Assembly (NCBI GenBank): GCA_019634195.1
Contig: JAHQVV010000164.1
Span: 1 to 46,146, forward strand
Reading direction: 5' to 3'
DNA length: 46,146 bases
DNA from: Phycisphaeraceae bacterium
GTDB taxonomy: Bacteria; Planctomycetota; Phycisphaerae; Phycisphaerales; Phycisphaeraceae
Shown here in pieces: positions 24,782 to 32,168 of the stretch (positions within the stretch are counted from its first letter, which is position 1; each line of letters starts with the position of its first letter). A program made the translations under genes and the position numbers. A model generated the notes under the pieces. It was not told where the DNA came from. It searched no databases and was given only the letters and a program-made list of their open reading frames with translations.

Positions 24782-24807
24782 AATATAAAATTCCTCGTGG
24801 GTGTCAA
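24780..24807 (-). promoter_or_regulatory. Sigma-70-type promoter of the zinc-ribbon/radical SAM operon
   Basis: Read on the minus strand, TTGACA (24807-24802) is followed after a 16-nt spacer by TATTGT (24785-24780). The region is AT-rich in an otherwise GC-rich genome. Transcription would start about 18-20 nt before the GTG codon, leaving a very short leader. Confidence 0.6.
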
Positions 24808-24842
24808 GGTTTTTTTTGCTGATGCTTGGGTGGGGCGGTGAT

Positions 24843-25868
24843 TCACTCTGTTTTGGGCCCGAGAAAGGAACGATCCAGCGTGGCCCACTCCTGCGGGTCC
24901 ATTGTCCACAGGCTGTAGAGCGCCACGCCGCGGTAGTGACCGGGCGGGCCGGCTTGATCGAGGCCGGCGTGGATGCCGTGTAGCGCGTTGCTCAGGTTCT
25001 CGACGTCCGGGTGGTGGTAGCCCACATCGGTGTCTTCGTAGCAGGGCAGGCCCAGCAATAGCGGCGTGCCTTCGGACCAGTCGATGACCTGCCGCGTCCA
25101 CTTCGCCATCAGCGCGGCGTAGGGTTTTTCAAACGGGATCGAGGTGTCGTACATCATGACCGCCAGGTGGTCGCAGCGGCGAGCGACCCCGCGGAAGTAA
25201 GCCTCGTCCCAGTGCACCTCGGAGCTCGGCTGCCAGCGTGTCGGCGGCGGGTAGGCCGCGACGGACAGGACGGCGTCCTCGGGCAGCGCTTGTTTGAGTT
25301 CTTCCAATAACAGCAAGCAGTCCGGGTCGCCGCTGGGCCAGGGCTCGATGTTGAGTTGGACGCCGGCAAGCCGGGGGTGGTCGTCTAGCAGCGTGATGAT
25401 CGATTGGATGAAGGCCGCGCGCCACTTCGCGCTTCCGGGGTGGCAGTGCAGCTCGAACACGCCGCCGACCCATGGGATGACGCGTTGGTTGTTCTGCTCC
25501 GCGATATCGAGGAAGCGCGCGAGCTGCGCGTCGTCTCTGCCGGGCAACACCCCGCTAGGCCGGGTCGGCGTCAGGTGCGGGAAGAGGTCGACGATCCCAC
25601 GTTGGGCGAGCGCGCTGAGTTCGGCCTCGATGTAGCCAGCGTCGCGGTATTGATCGCGCAGGTGCTCGCGTTTGTTGTCGGTAAACCAGGCGTCGTCGCC
25701 GAGCCAGCGGTGGCTCATCCAGATGCCGTTTGCGGACCGGTCGTGTCGGCCGTCGGTGATTTGCATGCCGGGCGACCACAGGGCGTAGCCGAGCAGTGGC
25801 AGGGCGACCGCGATCGCCAGGGCGACGAGCCATCGTTTGCACCGGCGTCGGCAGGGGATGATCCGCAT
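24843..25868 (-). CDS. Putative TIM-barrel glycoside hydrolase-like protein, membrane anchored
   Basis: This 341-residue protein has a basic N-terminus (RRRCKR) then one hydrophobic helix (about 14-32), so it is anchored or exported. The rest has GH18/DUF-type TIM-barrel features: GIWMSHRWLGDDAWF, GIVDLFPHLTPTR, QRVIPWVGGVFELH, LAGVQLNIEPWPSGD (a strand ending in Glu, where the catalytic acid would lie), LSVAAYPPPTRWQP, DHLAVMMYDTSIPF and YRGVALYSLWTM. The catalytic Glu and substrate are not certain. It has no close neighbours on its strand except the diguanylate cyclase 26 nt upstream, with which it may form an operon. Confidence 0.6.
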   Translation of the reverse strand: MRIIPCRRRCKRWLVALAIAVALPLLGYALWSPGMQITDGRHDRSANGIWMSHRWLGDDAWFTDNKREHLRDQYRDAGYIEAELSALAQRGIVDLFPHLTPTRPSGVLPGRDDAQLARFLDIAEQNNQRVIPWVGGVFELHCHPGSAKWRAAFIQSIITLLDDHPRLAGVQLNIEPWPSGDPDCLLLLEELKQALPEDAVLSVAAYPPPTRWQPSSEVHWDEAYFRGVARRCDHLAVMMYDTSIPFEKPYAALMAKWTRQVIDWSEGTPLLLGLPCYEDTDVGYHHPDVENLSNALHGIHAGLDQAGPPGHYRGVALYSLWTMDPQEWATLDRSFLGPKTE

Positions 25869-25894
25869 CGCGCCATCATAAACGAGCGGTTACC

Positions 25895-26899
25895 TCAGCA
25901 GGTCCGGCCCTTGCCGCTGCGTTTGGCTTGGTAGAGGCGTTGGTCGGCGAGCTTGATGAGGGCGGGGGCGTCGCTGACGTTGTCGGCGGCGAGTGACGCG
26001 ACCCCGGCGGACAGGTCGGCGTTGAGGTTCGCTCGGCCCAGCAGCGAGGCGGCCTGCTGGCGGAAGAGCATGCGGATCGAATTGGACAACTCGATCGCGC
26101 GTTGGCGGTCGCAGCCGGGCATGAGCACGACGAACTCGTCGCCGCCGAGACGGACGGTCATGTCGTCGTGCCGGGTGCACGCTTTGAGCAGGCCTGCGGT
26201 GAGGACGAGCAGCTCGTCGCCCACGTCGTGGCCGAGCTGGTCGTTGACCTGCTTGAACCCGTCCATGTCGATGACCATGGCCGAGACGTCGGTGTTGGAT
26301 TCTTCTGCGGCTTCGATGAGCCTGGGCAGCTGCTCGTCGAGGAAGCGTCGGTTTCCCAGCTCGGTCAAGGGATCGCGGAGCGCGAGTCGGCGGAGCTGTT
26401 CGGTTGAGCGTTTGGTCTCTTCCTTGACACGCTTGTCGATGGTTTGGCGGAGCTGGCGGGCCTCCCGGCCGTCACGGATGGCGACCGTGGTGACGCGGTG
26501 CATCGCGCGTGCGATGCGGCCGGCCTCGTCGCGCCGGGTCAGGGGCAACTCGCTGAGGTCGGTGATGTGGCGTCGCTCGGCGACCTTGTCGATCTGTTTG
26601 ACCAGCCGGTCATAGGGCGAGGCGATCCACCACTGGCCGATGAGGATGAGCGCCGAGCCGGAGACCAGGAACCCGGCCATCGCGAGGATCTCGCTGGGGA
26701 CCTGCCGGCCCAGGACGACGGAGTTGTTGAGTCTGGCGCTGACGAGGTGGACAAGGATGCCGACGAAGACGCCGGCGACAACCATGAGGGCGACCTTGGA
26801 GCGCATGGGGGCGTCGTCGAAGCGGTGGGTGCGGGCGTGTTCGGCCTCTGACCGCTTGTGCGTGACGTCGTGCGTCGGTGTGGTGGGTGAATGAGACAT
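25895..26899 (-). CDS. Membrane diguanylate cyclase (HAMP-GGDEF)
   Basis: The 334-residue product has two membrane helices (SKVALMVVAGVFVGILVHLV and EILAMAGFLVSGSALILIG) flanking only a short periplasmic loop. A HAMP-like segment follows (SPYDRLVKQIDKVAERR...), then a coiled-coil linker with RQLRQTIDKRVKEETKRS. The GGDEF domain starts RDPLTELGNRRFLDEQLP. The active site RLGGDEFVVLMPG is intact, and RHDD lies five residues before GGDEF, matching the RxxD product-inhibition I-site. It should make cyclic di-GMP under feedback control. The start at 26899 is supported by an AGGGGG purine run; a longer upstream frame is unlikely. No EAL/HD-GYP or PilZ gene is in the window. Confidence 0.9.
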   Translation of the reverse strand: MSHSPTTPTHDVTHKRSEAEHARTHRFDDAPMRSKVALMVVAGVFVGILVHLVSARLNNSVVLGRQVPSEILAMAGFLVSGSALILIGQWWIASPYDRLVKQIDKVAERRHITDLSELPLTRRDEAGRIARAMHRVTTVAIRDGREARQLRQTIDKRVKEETKRSTEQLRRLALRDPLTELGNRRFLDEQLPRLIEAAEESNTDVSAMVIDMDGFKQVNDQLGHDVGDELLVLTAGLLKACTRHDDMTVRLGGDEFVVLMPGCDRQRAIELSNSIRMLFRQQAASLLGRANLNADLSAGVASLAADNVSDAPALIKLADQRLYQAKRSGKGRTC

Positions 26900-27117
26900 C
26901 GGGCCCCCTGAGGCGTACCGGGATCGTGTGCCTGTTGGTGGGCAGTCGTGGACCGCCGTTGGTACCAGAAACATCCAATTCAGGACCGCGAGGGGCTAAC
27001 CGTGTTTTGTAAATTTGTTTCCGCTGTGCCGGTTGTAGGGGTTGCGGGAATGGGGGAGGTTTGTCCAGTTGGAAGCGCTACGCTGGCTTAGTTTGGGGAG
27101 GGGTTAGAATTGATGCG

Positions 27118-27435
27118 ATGCAGCAAGACCAATCAGAACGATCGCGCGGTGTCGTTACGGTGCGTGTTGCTTGCTACGTGTTGTCGACGATGATTTTTGC
27201 GCTGCTTGTGCTGGCCGGGATCATGGTTGTGATGTCACTTGGGCCGGAACCGGGTGACAATATGATTCTGATGGGGCTGCCAATGCTCGCAGTGCCTCAA
27301 ACGATTTTGTGCATTTTACTTTTGGCTTTGGTGCAATGGATGGGGCGCTCGATGCCGAAGGCTGAACGATGGGTTTTTACCACTCTGAGCATGAGTTTCT
27401 TGTGCTTTTTTATGGCGGTTTGGATCTTTGGCTAG
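27118..27435 (+). CDS. Small hydrophobic membrane protein, unknown function
   Basis: The 105-residue product has three likely membrane segments: TVRVACYVLSTMIFALLVLA, LMGLPMLAVPQTILCILLLA and TTLSMSFLCFFMAVWIFG. The last eight residues overlap the stop of the convergent phosphodiesterase gene by 4 nt. The start at 27118 follows GGGGAGGGG with a long gap; upstream in-frame TTG codons are less likely. I recognise no family. Codon and base use are slightly less GC-rich than its neighbours. Confidence 0.55.
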   Translation: MQQDQSERSRGVVTVRVACYVLSTMIFALLVLAGIMVVMSLGPEPGDNMILMGLPMLAVPQTILCILLLALVQWMGRSMPKAERWVFTTLSMSFLCFFMAVWIFG

Positions 27436-28289
27436 ACAGGCAGATCGACGCGCTCGATCGCGGTGGCGAGGCCGGAACCGGGCTCGGCGGTGATCAGGAT
27501 GCCGCGGGCTCTTGGGTTGCCGTCGGCACAGTCGAAGGCGGCGGGCATGGATGTGGTGAGGTGCTTGACGACGCGGTCGGCGCGTCGGCCCAGGACCGAG
27601 TCGTACGGGCCGGTCATGCCCAGGTCCGTGATGTAGGCGGTCGAGCCCCGGCCGACCCACGGCTCGCCCGGGATCGAGATGTCCTCGGTGTTGGGCTTGG
27701 GCAGGAGGCGTTCGTCGGCGGTGGGGATATGCGTGTGCGTGCCGAAGACGCAGGCGACCTTGCCGTTGAGGTGCCAGCCCATCGCGACTTTCTCGCTAGT
27801 TGCCTCGGCGTGTATCTCAACGATCGTGATCGTATTTTCTTTGGCGGGCTGATTGGCCAGCAGTTCGTCGATGGCCTTGAACGCATCGCTGCCCCGCATG
27901 TTGTTGATAAACAGTTGGCCGATGAGGGTGACGACGCGGATCGCGCAGGGCTTGCCCTGATCGTCGTTGGCTTGCAAATGCATGACGCCTTTGCCGCGGG
28001 CCTTGGCCGGCAGGTTCAGCGGGCGGATGAGGTCGGTGGCGGTGTCGAGTGTGGCGTAGATCTGGTTCTTGCGGAAGGCGTGGTCGCCGAGGGTCATGCC
28101 ATCGATGCCGGCCTCTTTGAGCTTGTTGTAGAGGGTTGGGGTGAGCCCCGAGCCGTCGGCGGCGTTTTCCGCGTTGGCGAGGACGACGTGCGCGCCGTGG
28201 GATTGACGCAGGGTGGACGCGGCGGCGATGGCGGCTTGCCGGCCGGCGGTGCCGACGATGTCGCCGAGGATCGCGATTTTGATAGGCAT
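27432..28289 (-). CDS. YmdB/TIGR00282 family metallophosphodiesterase
   Basis: The 285-residue product matches the family that hydrolyses 2',3'-cyclic nucleotides or cAMP. It has IAILGDIVGTAGRQA, VLANAENAADGSGLT, ITIVEIHAEATSEKVAMGWH, VFGTHTHIPTADERLLP and STAYITDLGMTGPYDSVLG. These cover the metal ligands Asp10, Glu41, Asn42, and the two His groups. One key place differs: the usual GNH motif is TLGDH at 67-70, so the metal-binding Asn is Asp69. No start doubt: ATGCCTATC follows directly. It overlaps the small membrane gene at the 3' ends and is divergent from nrdR, with a repeat between. It would be cytoplasmic. Confidence 0.88.
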   Translation of the reverse strand: MPIKIAILGDIVGTAGRQAAIAAASTLRQSHGAHVVLANAENAADGSGLTPTLYNKLKEAGIDGMTLGDHAFRKNQIYATLDTATDLIRPLNLPAKARGKGVMHLQANDDQGKPCAIRVVTLIGQLFINNMRGSDAFKAIDELLANQPAKENTITIVEIHAEATSEKVAMGWHLNGKVACVFGTHTHIPTADERLLPKPNTEDISIPGEPWVGRGSTAYITDLGMTGPYDSVLGRRADRVVKHLTTSMPAAFDCADGNPRARGILITAEPGSGLATAIERVDLPV

Positions 28290-28304
28290 GGGTTCAGGGT
28301 AGCG

Positions 28305-28395
28305 TTAGCCGGCGGGCTTGTCCCGGCGATGGGTTTGATTGCGATGCCAACCGACAACGCGGCCGACCTATCGGCGGGACAAGCCCGCCGGCTAA
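28305..28395. repeat. Two-arm inverted repeat (family E)
   Basis: The left arm (28305-28333, TTAGCCGGCGGGCTTGTCCC...) and the right arm (28367-28395) are reverse complements over 29 bp with two mismatches, around a 33-nt spacer. It lies between the divergent ymdB-like and nrdR genes and ends 28 nt before the nrdR ATG. It may overlap promoters on both sides. Confidence 0.88.
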
Positions 28396-28423
28396 GCGAG
28401 GCAGTTGTGCTATCTTTACCGCT

Positions 28424-28918
28424 ATGCGCTGCCCGTTCTGCGATATCGACAAGGACAAGGTGATCGATTCACGCGCCACCGACGGCGGGCGATCGATCCG
28501 TCGGCGTCGGCAGTGCCTGTCTTGTAACAAGCGGTTTACGACCTACGAGACCGTCGAGGAGAAGGTCAGCCTGCAGGTCGTTAAGAAGGACGACAGCCGG
28601 GTGCCCTACTCCAAGGACAAGGTCATCGCCGGCGTCGAGAAGGCCGCGTATAAGCGGCCGGTGTCGGTCGATCAGATCGTGGCCCTGGCCGAGTCGGTCG
28701 AGGAAGACCTGTTCCGTCGCGGCGAGAAGGAGATCGCGTCCACCGAGATCGGCCTGATCGTGCTTAACAAGCTGCGCACGGTGGACCACGTCGCGTACAT
28801 GCGCTTCGCGAGTGTGTATATGGATGTCGATAAGGTCGATGACCTGCTTGAAGAGATGCAGCAGGTCAAGGACGAGGCCGCCAACGCCCCGCCACGCGAG
28901 CAGGGCAAACTGTTTTAG
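28424..28918 (+). CDS. nrdR: Transcriptional repressor NrdR
   Basis: This 164-residue regulator represses ribonucleotide reductase genes when bound to ATP/dATP. MRCPFCDIDKDKVIDSR and RRRQCLSCNKRFTTYE form the zinc ribbon (Cys3, Cys6, Cys31, Cys34). SLQVVKKDDSRVPYSKDKVI begins the ATP-cone domain (about 48-138). Length and N-terminus are standard. No nrd gene is in the window, and I could not find a clear NrdR box here. A hairpin repeat lies directly upstream. Confidence 0.95.
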   Translation: MRCPFCDIDKDKVIDSRATDGGRSIRRRRQCLSCNKRFTTYETVEEKVSLQVVKKDDSRVPYSKDKVIAGVEKAAYKRPVSVDQIVALAESVEEDLFRRGEKEIASTEIGLIVLNKLRTVDHVAYMRFASVYMDVDKVDDLLEEMQQVKDEAANAPPREQGKLF

Positions 28919-28943
28919 ACTGTTTATGTGAAATGTCTTCGGT

Positions 28944-29026
28944 GGGTAGGCGTCCCGCCTGTCGTCATGCCGCAGCCATGCACCCATTTTCGAGCGGCGC
29001 TCGAACGGCAGGCAAGATGCCCGCCC
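28944..29026. repeat. Two-arm inverted repeat (family A, copy 2)
   Basis: The left arm (28944-28965) and the right arm (29005-29026, ACGGCAGGCAAGATGCCCGC) are imperfect reverse complements over about 22 bp. The right arm resembles the family A arms at 2184-2265. Between the arms, TTCGAGC-GGC-GCTCGAA (28989-29005) forms a separate perfect 7-bp hairpin. It sits in the space between nrdR and the peptidase gene. Confidence 0.7.
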
Positions 29027-29055
29027 CGCCTTGTAAACCCTTTGGGACTACCCCG

Positions 29056-30336
29056 ATGCGAAAACCATTGATAAGCCGTTTGTTCCCGTTGCTATTCGCG
29101 GGGCTGCTACTCGTCGGCTGCCAGGCCAGGCCGTACAAACCCGGGCCGCCGCTGAACGCGTCGGCGTTTATGCAGGTCGTTGAGACGCTGACGGCCCCGG
29201 AGATGCAGGGGCGCGACGCGGGCAGCGGCGGGATTGGCCTGGCGCGGGACTTCATCGTCGGTCGTTTCAAGTCGCTGGGCCTGGAGCCCGCGTTTATGAT
29301 CGATGGCGAGCCGAGCTTTACTCAGCCGCTGGCCGTCCGTACGGGCAAGAACGCCGAGGGCAAGGTGATCGAAGCCCCGGTCCAGAATGTCGGCGCGCTG
29401 CTGCCGGGCAGCGGCAACCTCAAGGACCAGGTCGTCGTCATCGGCGGGCACTACGACCATATCGGCTACGGCCACTACGGCTCACGGGCCAAGGAACACA
29501 AGGGCGAGCTGCACCCCGGCGCCGATGACAACGCCTCGGGTACGGCCGGCGTCCTGCTGCTGGCGCGGCACTTCGCGCTGCAGCACCACAACGACGGCAA
29601 GCCCCGGCGCACCCTCTTCTTCACCGGCTTCGCCGCGGAGGAACGCGGGCTCATCGGCTCGCGCTACATGGTCCGCAACCCCGGCCAGTGGGCCTTCGAC
29701 GCCAAGCAGGTCAGCGGCATGATCAACCTCGACATGATCGGCCGGCTCCGCGGCGACGACCTGTACATCTTCACCGACGCGACCGGCGAGCAGTGGCGCG
29801 GCTGGACGGAAGAGGCCAACGAAGACGTCGGCCTGAACCTGAAGTGGGATGTCCGCGCGCCCGGCGGCAGCGATCACAGCATGTTCATCTCCATAGGCGT
29901 CCCCGCGGTGTTCTTTAATACCTGGCTGCACGACGACTACCACACGCCGCGCGACACGGCCGACAAGATCAACGGCGAGGGCGGCACCGCGGTGCTTCAG
30001 GTTGTCGCGGGTCTGGCCGAGCGTGCCGTGACCGAGCCGGAGCGCATCACGTTTGTCCCGCCCAAGCCGCGTCCGCCCCGTCCGTATCTCGGGGTGATGC
30101 TCGGCGACGCGGAGGCCGGTGTGCTGATGCAGGACCTCCTTGCCGACGGCCCGCTGGACGAGGCCGGCGCAAAGAACGGCGACGTGCTGCTTTCCATCGG
30201 GGGCAAGCCGATGAGCAGCCCCGGCGACGTCCGCGCGTTCCTCGCCAAGGCCAAGGCCGGCACCGAGGTGAAGGTCCAGGTCAAGCGCGGCGACGAGACG
30301 CTGGACCTGACGGTGCTGCTGGGTGTGCGGCGGTAG
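29056..30336 (+). CDS. M28-family zinc aminopeptidase lipoprotein with C-terminal PDZ domain
   Basis: The 426-residue product has a lipobox (LLVGC, Cys22). The peptidase domain has IGGHYDH (zinc His-x-Asp), PGADDNASGTAGVLLLARHF (bridging Asp), FAAEERGLIGSRYMV (catalytic/zinc Glu), NLDMIGRLRG (Asp) and DDYHTPRDTADKIN (His), so all ligands of M28 are present. Residues about 345-425 are a PDZ domain beginning PYLGVMLGDAEAGVLMQDLL and ending with GDETLDLTVLLGV. It would act as a periplasmic aminopeptidase; PDZ may aid peptide binding. The start at 29056 was chosen because the lipoprotein signal begins there; the in-frame codons upstream run through a repeat. Confidence 0.91.
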   Translation: MRKPLISRLFPLLFAGLLLVGCQARPYKPGPPLNASAFMQVVETLTAPEMQGRDAGSGGIGLARDFIVGRFKSLGLEPAFMIDGEPSFTQPLAVRTGKNAEGKVIEAPVQNVGALLPGSGNLKDQVVVIGGHYDHIGYGHYGSRAKEHKGELHPGADDNASGTAGVLLLARHFALQHHNDGKPRRTLFFTGFAAEERGLIGSRYMVRNPGQWAFDAKQVSGMINLDMIGRLRGDDLYIFTDATGEQWRGWTEEANEDVGLNLKWDVRAPGGSDHSMFISIGVPAVFFNTWLHDDYHTPRDTADKINGEGGTAVLQVVAGLAERAVTEPERITFVPPKPRPPRPYLGVMLGDAEAGVLMQDLLADGPLDEAGAKNGDVLLSIGGKPMSSPGDVRAFLAKAKAGTEVKVQVKRGDETLDLTVLLGVRR

Positions 30337-30348
30337 GGGGCTTTTGTT

Positions 30349-30421
30349 TAGCGGGCGACGCGGAGCGTCCCGTTCATACCATCTGTCACGCTTCGCACGG
30401 GACGCTTCGCGTCTCCCGCTA
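30349..30421. repeat. Two-arm inverted repeat (family B, copy 1)
   Basis: The left arm (30349-30373, TAGCGGGCGACGCGGAGCGT...) and the right arm (30397-30421) are reverse complements over 25 bp with two mismatches, spacer 23 nt. It shares the GTAGCGGG...ACGCG...GCGTCCCG pattern with the copy at 32074 and the short form at 10999. It follows the M28 peptidase stop by 12 nt, a position suited to transcription termination. Confidence 0.85.
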
Positions 30422-30465
30422 CACGGACATGGATTCCGCCATCGCAGCGCAGAGGTGCCTAAGAT

Positions 30466-31020
30466 ATGCCCATGAACACACAATCCACCAAGACCGGCGT
30501 CATCATCTGCGATCACGGCAGCCGGCGCGCCCAGTCCAATGAGAGCCTTGAGGAAGTCGCCCGCCTGTTCGCCGACCGTTTCGCGGGCGGCTGCGACATC
30601 GTCGAGCCGGCGCACATGGAGCTGGCCATGCCCGACATCGCCGCGGCGTACGCCGCGTGCGTGAACCGCGGCGCGACCCACATCGTCGTCCTGCCGTTCT
30701 TCCTGGCGCGGGGCAAGCATTTCATGCGCGACATCCCCAGCCTGACCAGCCAGGCCGCGGTCGACTTCCCCGGCACGACGTATCAGATCGCCGAGCCGCT
30801 GGGGATCGATAACCTGATCCTGGACCTCTTAAAGAAGCGGCTGGATGCGAACGACCAGCCGGTCCTCGCCAGCGGTGAGGCCGACCCCCGGCTCAAGGAC
30901 ACCCCCGCGACCGACAAGCGCATCCAGTGCAATACCTGCCCGTTCGAGCTGAACAAAGAGACCGGCCAGGTTGCGATCAAGCCCGGCAGCGGCGTGGTGG
31001 CCGGCGGTGTGCGGCACTGA
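30466..31020 (+). CDS. CbiX-like sirohydrochlorin chelatase
   Basis: This 184-residue protein opens GVIICDHGSRRAQSNESLEE, the CbiX/SirB signature in which the His binds the metal. VEPAHMELAMPDIAAAYAAC and HIVVLPFFLARGKHFMRDIP follow, with the second conserved His. The family inserts cobalt or iron into sirohydrochlorin, in cobalamin or siroheme synthesis. A 50-residue C-terminal extension carries CNTCPFEL, a CxxC not part of the core fold. No other tetrapyrrole gene is in the window, so the metal is unknown. Two in-frame ATGs (30466, 30472) are possible; AGGTG precedes the first. Confidence 0.84.
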   Translation: MPMNTQSTKTGVIICDHGSRRAQSNESLEEVARLFADRFAGGCDIVEPAHMELAMPDIAAAYAACVNRGATHIVVLPFFLARGKHFMRDIPSLTSQAAVDFPGTTYQIAEPLGIDNLILDLLKKRLDANDQPVLASGEADPRLKDTPATDKRIQCNTCPFELNKETGQVAIKPGSGVVAGGVRH

Positions 31021-31098
31021 GCATTCTTCTCCTTTCCTGGCGGGGAGGGGTTTCAAGGCAATTCAAGCCGCACATCCCGCTATAATCCATCCTTGTGC

Positions 31099-31126
31099 TT
31101 GGTATTGTCGATAGAGGCTCTATAAT
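31099..31126 (+). promoter_or_regulatory. Probable sigma-70 promoter of thioredoxin-fold gene
   Basis: TTGGTA (31099-31104), a 16-nt spacer, then a perfect TATAAT (31121-31126). Another TATAAT lies 40 bp upstream (31081-31086) in the same CTATAATC context, but has no good -35. The leader to the ATG at 31175 would be about 42 nt. Confidence 0.5.
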
Positions 31127-31174
31127 CGAAGCTTTACCACGCTTACCTACCTTTCACACCGCTGGGGCGATCCG

Positions 31175-32041
31175 ATGACTCGACGCACACTTTCTTTTCT
31201 GACGACTTTTGCGTTAGGCCTGACATTGGCCCTCGCGCTGCCCGCCGCCGCGGGGACGATCGAACACAAGGGCTGGCTCTACGGCGAGGAGGCCGACAAA
31301 GCCATCGAACTGGCGGCCGAACACAACATGCCTGTCGCGGTCATGCGGACCTACCGCGATACGACCTGCCCCAAGTGCATCGGCGCGGCGCGTCAGATGG
31401 CCGCGTCCAAGTCGACCAAGAAGATGGTCCGCGTGATGGCCTACGTCAACGGCAGCGCCGACCTGAAGAGCGAAGCGGCCAGCCGCTTAGTCAACAAGGC
31501 CTACAGCCAGACTAAAGACAAGTCCAACTGGGTCCCCGACCTGTACTTCGTGATGCCCGACGGCCGGGTGCTGGGCTTTGTGCCTTACGAAGACTCCGCG
31601 AAGACCGAGCCCGAGGCCAAGGCCGTCGCCCAGATGGCCGCGTGGATCAAGGGCGTCGACGAGGTGCTGGATAAAGCCGACCGCGACGCCGAGAAGGGCC
31701 GGTACGCCGCCGCGCTCAAAGACATCGACGAACTGCTAGTGCAGGACGCGAAGATCAACCACATGATCCGCATCCAGACCGGCGTCATCGACAAGAAAGA
31801 GAAGATGCCCGAGACCCCGGCGAGCCTGTTCTTCCCGAACCTCAAGGACGAGAAGGTCGCCGAGTACCAGGCCCTGGCAATGGAGCAGGTCGGCAAGGCC
31901 CGCAAGCTGATCGAGAAGGAAGAGCTCCGCGAGGCGCAGCGCCTGCTGCGGACTCTGTCCCGCACGCCGCAGGGCTGGGAGGCCAACACGAAGGCCCAGG
32001 CGATGATGCAGGAAGTCGTCGAGCTGCTCAAGGCGTCGTGA
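31175..32041 (+). CDS. Secreted thioredoxin-fold protein
   Basis: The 288-residue product has a signal peptide (TRRTLSFLTTFALGLTLALA ending AAAG). A thioredoxin-like region follows with VAVMRTYRDTTCPKCIGAAR (CPKC site at about 70) and DLYFVMPDGRVLGFVPYED. A helical C-terminal half (about 160-285) contains DKADRDAEKGRYAAALKDID and KARKLIEKEELREAQRLLRT, TPR-like or coiled-coil. The CPKC motif suggests a thiol-disulfide role outside the cytoplasm. I cannot identify the family more closely. It is preceded by a likely promoter and followed by a family B repeat. Confidence 0.68.
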   Translation: MTRRTLSFLTTFALGLTLALALPAAAGTIEHKGWLYGEEADKAIELAAEHNMPVAVMRTYRDTTCPKCIGAARQMAASKSTKKMVRVMAYVNGSADLKSEAASRLVNKAYSQTKDKSNWVPDLYFVMPDGRVLGFVPYEDSAKTEPEAKAVAQMAAWIKGVDEVLDKADRDAEKGRYAAALKDIDELLVQDAKINHMIRIQTGVIDKKEKMPETPASLFFPNLKDEKVAEYQALAMEQVGKARKLIEKEELREAQRLLRTLSRTPQGWEANTKAQAMMQEVVELLKAS

Positions 32042-32073
32042 GCACAACGCGCGTATATTCTTTGATGACGTAT

Positions 32074-32152
32074 GTGTAGCGGGAGACGCGCAGCGTCCCG
32101 TCCAGGCGATTTGCCATGCTTAGCCCCGGACGCGGCGCGTCTCCCGCTACAC
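32074..32152. repeat. Two-arm inverted repeat (family B, copy 2)
   Basis: GTGTAGCGGGAGACGCGC at 32074-32091 and its reverse complement near 32135-32152 flank a core with AGCGTCC/GGACGC. It lies between convergent genes (stops at 32041 and 32169) and is the most symmetric family B copy apart from the short form. Confidence 0.87.
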
Positions 32153-32168
32153 GTGGAATGAAGCTTCT

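Noticed and set aside
28396-28423. NrdR box in front of nrdR
   Set aside because: No ACA.TATAT.TGT-like motif is visible in the short space between the repeat and the ATG.
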